Part shown: positions 38,637-48,233 of the stretch, piece by piece
Layout: the number at the start of each line of letters is the position of its first letter
Numbering within the stretch: the first letter of the stretch is position 1
Translations under genes and position numbers: made by a program
Origin: Acanthosoma haemorrhoidale
Taxonomy: Eukaryota; Arthropoda; Insecta; Hemiptera; Acanthosomatidae
Assembly: GCA_930367205.1 (NCBI GenBank)
Contig: CAKNEZ010000002.1
Span: 1,708,343 to 1,772,342 of the forward strand
Length of the DNA stretch: 64,000 nucleotides
Direction: 5' to 3'
The notes under the pieces: generated by a model
Told to the model about the DNA's origin: nothing
The model's input: the letters and a program-made list of their open reading frames with translations, nothing else
Databases searched by the model: none

Positions 38637-41258
38637 AGATTGTTGTGGCCACCTCTTAATTATAAATAATTAAATGTTCCCCTCTTCTCGAATCATATTA
38701 TACCTGTCTATGTTTCAATATTGGTTGTTAATAAAGATTATGACGTCAGTGAGTGTAGGGGGGGGAGCTAGTGTGGTGGGGGCCCATCCCGACTTCTTCT
38801 AGCCACCTGGTGGCCCGGCTATATAAGCAGTGGGAGTAGACCGGATTGCCATAACGAACCGGACCGTCACTTGGAACACTACTCTCTATACTCTCTCTGC
38901 ACTGGCTTTGCAACTTTATTGAAACCGTGGTCTTCTCATTGAACTACTTCTGCATCTTTCTCTCCTTACCTCGCTATCTTTTAGTCCGGCGTTGTCAGAC
39001 CAGACCCCAAATTTTCCTATTGGGAATCTCTGCCTTCGTCTGGCTAAAACTAGCATCTCCTTAGGAGAGACCTCTCCCTCGTGGACAATAGTTGCCCAGG
39101 CCCTACAAACTTACCTCGTAGCGTTTCCTACCAGTCTGCTTTTCTCCGGTTCACACTCGCATTTGGGATCCACACGGTTTTTGCCTACCCTTAGAAACCG
39201 AGTGTGAATTCGTGGTCATTCCGAGAGCACATAAACTACCTATAAACCTACCCTGTACCTCTTCTCCGGAACATAGTGCTTTGTAGGGGCACACACGTTC
39301 TAAAGATCTTATAGAGTCAGATCTAAGTGAATTGAACCTGCCTGCCGATTAGGTTGGCAGCCAGGGTGAAAGACCACAGGTTCCCCAGATTTATCTCTTA
39401 TTGGGCGCTCGCCGGACGGCGGCTAAGAGGTTGTGGTGACCCTAGCCCACGGCGGGCGTCTCCTCCCCACCTTGGGGATCCTCAAATCCGATAACGCCCG
39501 ACCAAGATGAAGATATACATATTTAGTCATATTGTAGAATATATAGCTCGTAAAATTCTATTTAAACCAAGTTATTCAAATGGCAAACAACATCTCTGGC
39601 TCAACACATTCATGCAATTATCCATAGAAATTGAAGTAGCATGGCCTATAGATATACTGTGGATGCCTCGTTATTATAACTCCAAAAACTGGCCAGCAAT
39701 CACGCCTCGAGTCAGCTCATCATCACCTATTAAACATCCATTCTGTCCGTACTGCTACTACATTGCATTAAGTTAGTCGCGGAGCCAGGGTTAGAGCTCT
39801 CTGCGAGCACTGATTCAGTTTTGAATCAATATTGCCGCGTTTAAAATTCGGGAAATCCTAAAAATTTTTATGATCTATATTGGCAATTTTATTTTAGGAT
39901 AGGAGGGGGGCCGTTCTCATAGCGCAATTAAAAATATATTTTTTAAATAACTTTAAAAATTATCTAATATTGAAGGATTCAAATATCTTGTAACTATATA
40001 AATGCATTGTTGAAAAGAAAATCTCCTAGCAATACAAAAAAAAATTAAATTAATTTAGCGTTTTGCTGGCCTTGGAGAAACTACGCCCATATGATTAGCA
40101 GAATATTCCTCGTAAAGACGTAATTTAATACACTACTCATATATGAATCCACGTTTATTGGCAATGCACGAAAAGAGCTGACTGTTGTTCCTCAATCCTA
40201 CTCTATTATCAGATATTCCTTTGGATCGCTACATTACTTAACATATTCAAACACAAATGCCTGCTTAAAACCCCCCTCCAGAATCCACAATACATTCTAA
40301 CCGATAGGCCGCCTTAATTCGTTTAAGACTTTATGGAACATCCATGACAAAAGCATTCCGAACCTCTACCCAAAGAGGATCGAAGATTAATTTAACAGTA
40401 GGGCTCAACAAGGTATCGGGTGGTTTGTTTATGGAAACCACCCTTTGCCTGTTGGGCGAAGCCTAAAAGGCAACGAGTCCACGGTTGTGCCTCCTGGGCG
40501 GACATGGAAACCAACCGATATTACAAAAAGACTTATTTTTGAAAAGTTTTACATTTTATTTAAGTAAGGTGTAAGACTGTCTAAAACCTCAAAAAAATGT
40601 GCAACATATTGTTTCATTTTTTTATGAATCCTTTGAATTATATTCATTTTACGTACATAACTTCGGTTTCTTTCAATGATAGTAAGTATTATAACAAAGT
40701 AAAGGCTGGATCAATCAGAGGAAGTGATATATCTTCCGAAAATACTTAAAGAACATTAATATATTCAGTCCTCATTTGATATCTATACATTTGTTTTTTT
40801 ATTCATTAGTGATTTCTTCCTGGAATACATTTAATTTTTCTACCTAACGGGTCCTACAAATGTTGAGACGACTAAAGGCCCAATGTAATTGAAGTATAGT
40901 CAAAGGACCCATAGATTGTTGGTGGCAACAAAAAAAGTGAGGAATTTGGGTCAGCTTAAAATTGCCCTTTGCCAGTAAGGCTTTAGCTATACTAAAACTA
41001 AATACATCGTAATATGAGTTGGCTATCTTTTCAATTCACAATTGGCTACAGTACATTACTAAGAAGTATGTTACTGTGGTTTTCATTGAGCAACAGCAAC
41101 ATTGATAAGCAATTATTTATTATAAGCAATTATCCGTTGCACGCAAACGTTTTTTTTTTTGTCCCAGAGATCGATTACATCACCTACATTCGATAATTCA
41201 CTAACTGAAACTAAAAATTCGCAATCAACAAAAAAAAAGTCTTCATTGATTCTTTATA
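38637..41258 (+). repeat. Repeat unit 16
   Basis: 2,622-bp unit. TATATAAG at 38820-38827. Its first part equals unit 11 (CTCTATACTCTC), but from about 39,735 it switches to the second variant group (AAACATCCATTCTGT). The right edge of the higher-order duplication lies between about 38,890 and 39,735. A T run ending at 41,160 is 11 long rather than 9 and shifts the 62-codon ORF. Confidence 0.95.
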
Positions 41259-43877
41259 AGATTGTTGTGGCCACCTCTTAATTATAAATAATTAAATGTT
41301 CCCCTCTTCTCGAATCATATTATACCTGTCTATGTTTCAATATTGGTTGTTAATAAAGATTATGACGTCAGTGAGTGTAGGGGGGGGAGCTAGTGTGGTG
41401 GGGGCCCATCCCGACTTCTTCTAGCCACCTGGTGGCCCGGCTATATAAGCAGTGGGAGTAGACCGGATTGCCATAACGAACCGGACCGTCACTTGGAACA
41501 CTACTCTCTATTCTCTCTCTGCACTGGCTTTGCAACTTTATTGAAACCGTGGTCTTCTCATTGAACTACTTCTGCATCTTTCTCTCCTTACCTCGCTATC
41601 TTTTAGTCCGGCGTTGTCAGACCAGACCCCAAATTTTCCTATTGGGAATCTCTGCCTTCGTCTGGCTAAAACTAGCATCTCCTTAGGAGAGACCTCTCCC
41701 TCGTGGACAATAGTTGCCCAGGCCCTACAAACTTACCTCGTAGCGTTTCCTACCAGTCTGCTTTTCTCCGGTTCACACTCGCATTTGGGATCCACACGGT
41801 TTTTGCCTACCCTTAGAAACCGAGTGTGAATTCGTGGTCATTCCGAGAGCACATAAACTACCTATAAACCTACCCTGTACCTCTTCTCCGGAACATAGTG
41901 CTTTGTAGGGGCACACACGTTCTAAAGATCTTATAGAGTCAGATCTAAGTGAATTGAACCTGCCTGCCGATTAGGTTGGCAGCCAGGGTGAAAGACCACA
42001 GGTTCCCCAGATATATCTCTTATTGGGCGCTCGCCGGACGGCGGCTAAGAGGTTGTGGTGACCCTAGCCCACGGCGGGCGTCTCCTCCCCACCTTGGGGA
42101 TCCTCAAATCCGATAACGCCCGACCAAGATGAAGATATACATATTTAGTCATATTGTAGAATATATAGCTCGTAAAATTCTATTTAAACCAAGTTATTCA
42201 AATGGCAAACAACATCTCTGGCTCAACACATTCATGCAATTATCCATAGAAATTGAAGTAGCATGGCCTATAGATATACTGTGGATGCCTCGTTATTATA
42301 ACTCCAAAAACTGGCCAGCAATCACGCCTCGAGTCAGCTCATCATCACCTATTAAACATCCATTCTGTCCGTACTGCTACTACATTGCATTAAGTTAGTC
42401 GCGGAGCCAGGGTTAGAGCTCTCTGCGAGCACTGATTCAGTTTCGAATCATTATTGCCGCGTTTAAAATTCGGGAAATCCTAAAAATTTTTATGATCTAT
42501 ATTGGCAATTTTATTTTAGGATAGGAGGGGGGCCGTTCTCATAGCGCAATTAAAAATATCTTTTTTAAATAACTTTAAAAATTATCTAATATTGAAGGAT
42601 TCAAATATCTTGTAACTATATAAATGCATTGTTGAAAAGAAAATCTCCTAGCAATACAAAAAAAAATTAAATTAATTTAGCGTTTTGCTGGCCTTGGAGA
42701 AACTACGCCCATATGATTAGCAGAATATTCCTCGTAAAGACGTAATTTAATACACTACTCATATATGAATCCACGTTTATTGGCAATGCACGAAAAGAGC
42801 TGACTGTTGTTCCTCAATCCTACTCTATTATCAGATATTCCTTTGGATCGCTACATTACTTAACATATTCAAACACAAATGCCTGCTTAAAACCCCCCTC
42901 CAGAATCCACAATACATTCTAACCGATAGGCCGCCTTAATTCGTTTAAGACTTTATGGAACATCAATGAGAAAAGCATTCCGAACCTCTACCCAAAGAGG
43001 ATCGAAGATTAATTTAACAGTAGGGCTCAATAAGGTATCGGGTGGTTTGTTTATGGAAACCACCCTTTGCCTGTTGGGCGAAGCCTAAAAGGCAACGAGT
43101 CCACGGTTGTGCCTCCTGGGCGGACATGGAAACCAACGATATTACAAAAAGACTTATTTTTGAAAAGTTTTACATTTTATTTAAGTAAGGTGTAAGACTG
43201 TCTAAAACCTCAAAAAAATGTGCAACATATTGTTTCATTTTTTTATGAATCCTTTGAATTATATTCATTTTACGATCATAACTTTGGTTTCTTTCAATGA
43301 TAGTACGTATTATAACAAAGTAACGGCTGGATCAATCAGAAGAAGTGATATATCTTCCGAAAATACTTAAAGAACATTAATATATTCAGTCCTCATTTGA
43401 TATCTATACATTTGTTTTATTATTCATTAGTGATTTCTTCCTGGAACACATTTAATTTATCTACCTAACGGGTCCTACAAATGTTGAGACGACTAAAGGC
43501 CCAATGTAATTGAAGTATAGTCAAAGGACCCATAGATTGTTGTTGGCAACAAAAAAAGTGAGGAATTTGGGTCAGCTTAAAATTGCCCTTCGCCAGTAAG
43601 GCTTTAGCTATACTAAAACTAAATACATCGTAATATGAGTTGGCTATCTTTTCAATTCACAATTGGCTACAGTACATTACTAAGAAGTATGTTACTGTGG
43701 TTTTCATTGAGCAACAGCAACATTGATAAGTAATTATTTATTATAAGCAATTATCCATTGCACGCAAACGTTTTTTTTTGTCCCAGAGATCGATTACATC
43801 ACCTACATTCGATAATTCACTAACTGAAACTAAAAATTCGCAATCAACAAAAAAAAAGTCTTCATTGATTCTTTATA
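41259..43877 (+). repeat. Repeat unit 17 (mosaic)
   Basis: 2,619-bp unit. TATATAAG at 41442-41449. Its middle has the unit 16/19 markers (AAACATCCATTCTGT), while its last third has the markers of units 20-23 (CCAACGATATT, TACGATCATAAC, GTAACGGCTGG). A C-to-T change gives a stop early in the 62-codon ORF (GATAAGTAATTA). Confidence 0.95.
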
Positions 43878-46496
43878 AGATTGTTGTGGCCACCTCTTAA
43901 TTATAAATAAATAAATGTTCCCCTCTTCTCGAATCATATCATACCTGTCTATGTTTCAATATTGGTTGTTAATAATGATTATGACGTCAGTGAGTGTAGG
44001 GGGGGGAGCTAGTGTGGTGGGGGCCCATCCCGACTTCTTCTAGCCACTTGGTGGCCCGGCTATATAAGCAGTGGGAGTAGACTGGATTGCCATAACGAAC
44101 CGGACCGTCACTTGGAACACTACTCTCTATTCTCTCTCTGCACTGGCTTTGCAACTTTATTGAAACCGTGGTCTTCTCATTGAACTACTTCTGCATCTTT
44201 CTCTCCTTACCTCGCTATCTTTTAGTCCGGCGTTGTCAGACCAGACCCCAAATTTTCCTATTGGGAATCTCTGCCTTCGTCTGGCTAAAACTAGCATCTC
44301 CTTAGGAGAGACCTCTCCCTCGTGGACAATAGTTGCCCAGGCCCTACAAACTTACCTCGTAGCGTTTCCTACCAGTCTGCTTTTCTCCGGTTCACACTCG
44401 CATTTGGGATCCACACGGTTTTTGCCTACCCTGAGAAACCGAGTGTGAATTCGTGGTCATTCCGAGAGCACATAAACTACCTATAAACCTACCCTGTACC
44501 TCTTCTCCGGAACATAGTGCTTTGTAGGGGCACACACGTTCTAAAGATCTTATAGAGTCAGATCTAAGTGAATTGAACCTGCCTGCCGATTAGGTTGGCA
44601 GCCAGGGTGAAAGACCACAGGTTCCCAAGATTTATCTCTTATTGGGCGCTCGCCGGAGGCGGCTAAGAGGTTGTGGTGACCCTAGCCCACGGCGGGCGTC
44701 TCCTCCCCACCTTGGGGATCCTCAAATCCGATAACGCCCGACCAAGATGAAGATATACATATTTAGTCATATTGTAGAATATATAGCTCGTAAAATTCTA
44801 TTTAAACCAAGTTATTCAAATGGCAAACAACATCTCTGGCTCAACACATTCATGCAATTATCCATAGAAATTGAAGTAGCATGGCCTGTAGATATACTGC
44901 GGATGCCTCGTTATTATAACTCCAAAAACTGGCCAGCAATCACGCCTCGAGTCAGCTCATCATCACCTATTAAACCTCCATTCTGTCCGTACTGCTACTA
45001 CATTGCATTAAGTTAGTCGCGGAGCCAGGGTTAGAGCTCTCTGCGAACACTGATTCAGTTTCGAATCATTATTGTCGCGTTTAAAATTCGGGAAATCCTA
45101 AAAATTTTTATGATCTATATTGGCAATTTTATTTTAGGATAGGAGGGGGGCCGTTCTCATAGCGCAATTAAAAATATCTTTTTTAAATAACTTTAAAAAT
45201 TATCTAATATTGAAGGATTCAAATATCTTGTAACTATATAAATGCATTGTTGAAAAGAAAATCTCCTAGCAATACAAAAAAAAATTAAATTAATTTAGCG
45301 TTTTGCTGGCCTTGGAGAAACTACGCCCATATGATTAGCAGAATATTCCTCGTAAAAACGTAATTTAATACACTACTCATATATGAATCCACGTTTATTG
45401 GCAATGCACGAAAAGAGCTGACTGTTGTTCCTCAATCCTACTCTATTATCAGATATTCCTTTGGATCGCTACATTACTTAACATATTCAAACACAAATGC
45501 CTGCTTAAAACCCCCCTCCAGAATCCACAATACATTCTAACCGATAGGCCGCCTTAATTCGTTTAAGACTTTATGGAACATCCATGACAAAAGCATTCCG
45601 AACCTCTACCCAAAGAGGATCGAAGATTAATTTAACAGTAGGGCTCAACAAGGTATCGGGTGGTTTGTTTATGGAAACCACCCTTTGCCTGTTGGGCGAA
45701 GCCTAAAAGGCAACGAGTCCACGGTTGTGCCTCCTGGGCGGACATGGAAACCAACCGATATTACAAAAAGACTTATTTTTGAAAAGTTTTACATTTTATT
45801 TAAGTAAGGTGTAAGACTGTCTAAAACCTCAAAAAAATGTGCAACATATTGTTTCATTTTTTTATGAATCCTTTGAATTATATTCATTTTACGTACATAA
45901 CTTTGGTTTCTTTCAATGATAGTAAGTATTATAACAAAGTAAAGGCTGGATCAATCAGAGGAAGTGATATATCTTCCGAAAATACTTAAAGAACATTAAT
46001 ATATTCAGTCCTCATTTGATATCTATACATTTGTTTTTTTATTCATTAGTGATTTCTTCCTGGAATACATTTAATTTTTCTACCTAACGGGTCCTACAAA
46101 TGTTGAGACGACTAAAGGCCCAATGTAATTGAAGTATAGTCAAAGGACCCATAGATTGTTGTTGGCAACAAAAAAAGTGAGGAATTTGGGTCAGCTTAAA
46201 ATTGCCCTTCGCCAGTAAGGCTTTAGCTATACTAAAACTAAATACATCGTAATATGAGTTGGCTATCTTTTCAATTCACAATTGGCTACAGTACATTACT
46301 AAGAAGTATGTTACTGTGGTTTTCATTGAGCAACAGCAACATTGATAAGCAATTATTTATTATAAGCAATTATCCATTGCACGCAAACGTTTTTTTTTGT
46401 CCCAGAGATCGATTACATCACCTACATTCGATAATTCACTAACTGAAACTAAAAATTCGCAATCAACAAAAAAAAAGTCTTCATTGATTCTTTATA
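43878..46496 (+). repeat. Repeat unit 18
   Basis: 2,619-bp unit. TATATAAG at 44061-44068. Private changes include AATAAATAAATG, CCACTTGGTGG (one arm of the promoter palindrome altered), AGACTGGATT and a 1-bp loss giving GCCGGAGGCGG. Confidence 0.95.
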
Positions 46497-46702
46497 AGAT
46501 TGTTGTGGCCACCTCTTAATTATAAATAATTAAATGTTCCCCTCTTCTCGAATCATATTATACCTGTCTATGTTTCAATATTGGTTGTTAATAAAGATTA
46601 TGACGTCAGTGAGTGTAGGGGGGGGGAGATAGTGTGGTGGGGGCCCATCCCGACTTCTTCTAGCCACCTGGTGGCCCGGCTATATAAGCAGTGGGAGTAG
46701 AC

Positions 46703-46714
46703 CGGATTGCCATA
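46703..46714 (+). repeat. Target-site duplication, left copy
   Basis: CGGATTGCCATA immediately before the element. The same 12 bp follow the poly(A) tail. In uninterrupted units the sequence occurs once, 22 bp downstream of the first T of TATATAAG. Confidence 0.95.
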
Positions 46715-46940
46715 CGTGCAGTGTTAGCAGCCGTTGTGTCAACATCTCCCGACTTGATCCAGCAGCCATCTTTCCTCGACGCCATTACCACGCTACGCCT
46801 GTTCATAGCGTCTCAAGTGACGCCTATTAAGGTAAACTTTTTAAACCTTTTGCTAGTGCAGTGTTTTTTCGAGCATTAAATGGGGTCGGTTCCCCAATAG
46901 AAAGAATTTTACTGTTAATTTGTAAACTCTTATCGGAACA
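46715..46940 (+). promoter_or_regulatory. Retrotransposon 5'UTR
   Basis: 226 bp from the element's first base (CGTGCAGTG) to the ORF1 start. Jockey-type elements usually carry an internal promoter at their first bases; CAGT near position 5 could serve as an initiator, but this is inferred. A short upstream ORF (ATG at 46880, stop TAG at 46898-46900, six codons) overlaps a small hairpin TGGGG/CCCCA at 46881-46896, about 45 bp before ORF1. Confidence 0.7.
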
Positions 46941-48233
46941 ATGGAGATGGAAGTGGACGCTTCCAGGAAGCGACCGGCTACCCTAACAGCCACCACGGAC
47001 AGTGAAGACGAGGGTTTCGAATACCCTAAAATTACTGTCAAGGTTCAGCGACCTAATAGATCGAAAAACCCGACGAAGATCGGGAACAAATTTCAGGCTC
47101 TTGCGAGCGAGACGCCAGAAATCATAAACCCCACAGCTCCAGTGACTAGGAAGCCACCGCCAATTGTTGTCTCGGGAGAGACAACAACCGATTTGACGCA
47201 CCAGCTCAAAAAAGCTAATATAAATAGTTTCGCCCTCAGGAAGACGAAGGAGGGTGTTACAATTTACCCTGATCAGGAAGAGGATCGAGTAAAGATATTG
47301 GCCTTACTCGAAACTGGCGGGAAGGAGTACCACTCATTTGCCCCAAGAGGCGGCAAAAGAAACAATAAATACTTAATTCTCGGACTTGATGTCCAGGAGG
47401 ACATCAAGGAAATTTCAGACGTAATAAAAGATAACATCCCGGAAGTCGTCGATGTGCGACGTCTTAGAAAAAGTGACCCAACCGGTCGCAAACAGGACAT
47501 TGCGCCAGTGCTGGTAACAGCTAATGCCAGTGTCACGTTGAAGTCAATGAAAAAGATACGCGCCATTAACCACGTCATAGTTCGTGTCGTGACGTTCAAG
47601 GAGCAGAGAGGCGCCCCACAATGCCATCGATGTCAAGAATTCGGCCACACACGAAACCACTGTGGCCGGAAATTAAAGTGTGTTAGATGTGCGGGACCCC
47701 ACGAGGTAGTGCAATGTCCGAGGAATGATTCAACCCCGCTCAAGTGCTCCAACTGTGGCGAGGCTCACCCGGCGTCCTACAGAGGCTGCACAAAGCGAAA
47801 AGAAATACTAGCCAGAATGAAGCCAGCCCTCGACAGAATGCAGCCCCAGCAGAAGAGGCGCCGCCCAGACGTGCCACTCACGAGACCTGCTCCACCGCCA
47901 TCTATACCCGCCTGGCAGAACCCGCTCTTCAAGCTCTTTCAAGCTAGAGATGAAGAAACGGCTCATCCTTCGAAGACGAGAGCAGCCCCCTCCACGTCAA
48001 GAGCTGCCCCCTCCACGTCAAGAGCTGCCCCCTCCACGTCAAGAACTGCCCCCAGAACTTCGCAGGACACTCCGGAAAATAACAATTGTGAGTACCTAGA
48101 TCCTAGGCTTAAGTTTCTTACAAACGACCAGCGTAAAGACCTTGAATGTGCACCGAAATGGGTAACTGCCCTAGTCGACTTCTGTAGCCAAATGCTCATG
48201 GCTATGATATCTGGTAAACATCAACAATGGTAG
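46941..48233 (+). CDS. Retrotransposon ORF1, Gag-like zinc-knuckle protein
   Basis: A 430-aa protein expected to bind element RNA and form the ribonucleoprotein for retrotransposition. Residues about 1-110 are acidic then basic and low in structure. Residues about 140-222 resemble the domain that precedes the knuckles in jockey-type Gag proteins. Three zinc knuckles follow: C228-C231-H236-C241 (CX2CX4HX4C), C247-C250-H254-C259 (CX2CX3HX4C) and C269-C272-H276-C283 (CX2CX3HX6C). A basic patch (KRRRPD, about 305-310) may aid nuclear entry. Residues about 347-370 are a 7-residue repeat (PSTSRAA). The ATG lies in AACAATGG, a good start context, and the same context precedes ORF2. The stop overlaps the ORF2 start. 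The frame is intact. Confidence 0.92.
   Translation: MEMEVDASRKRPATLTATTDSEDEGFEYPKITVKVQRPNRSKNPTKIGNKFQALASETPEIINPTAPVTRKPPPIVVSGETTTDLTHQLKKANINSFALRKTKEGVTIYPDQEEDRVKILALLETGGKEYHSFAPRGGKRNNKYLILGLDVQEDIKEISDVIKDNIPEVVDVRRLRKSDPTGRKQDIAPVLVTANASVTLKSMKKIRAINHVIVRVVTFKEQRGAPQCHRCQEFGHTRNHCGRKLKCVRCAGPHEVVQCPRNDSTPLKCSNCGEAHPASYRGCTKRKEILARMKPALDRMQPQQKRRRPDVPLTRPAPPPSIPAWQNPLFKLFQARDEETAHPSKTRAAPSTSRAAPSTSRAAPSTSRTAPRTSQDTPENNNCEYLDPRLKFLTNDQRKDLECAPKWVTALVDFCSQMLMAMISGKHQQW
47981..48043 (+). repeat. 21-bp in-frame tandem repeat in ORF1
   Basis: Three 21-bp units (47981-48001, 48002-48022, 48023-48043). The second and third are identical and the first differs by one base; a degenerate fourth follows. 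Each codes for seven residues of the PSTSRAA type just after the zinc knuckles. The near identity suggests recent slippage, and the copy number may vary among elements. Confidence 0.9.

Larger units (their letters stand above)
13353..38890 (+). repeat. 12,769-bp higher-order tandem duplication
   Basis: The block from about 13,353 to 26,121 repeats from about 26,122 to 38,890 at an exact lag of 12,769 bp. Units 7, 8, 9 and 10 reappear as 12, 13, 14 and 15 with every private marker I checked, homopolymer lengths included. Matching continues to somewhere between 38,890 and about 39,735. The left limit is set by a T (13,352) versus A (26,121) difference. Recent unequal exchange fits; so does an assembly error. 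Confidence 0.85.

Noticed and set aside
46691..46879. ORF spanning the left junction between repeat unit and retrotransposon
   Set aside because: It starts at GTG and joins unrelated sequences across the insertion; chance reading frame.
47744..47947. 67-codon plus-strand ORF within ORF1
   Set aside because: Alternate-frame shadow of the zinc-knuckle region; no domain of its own.
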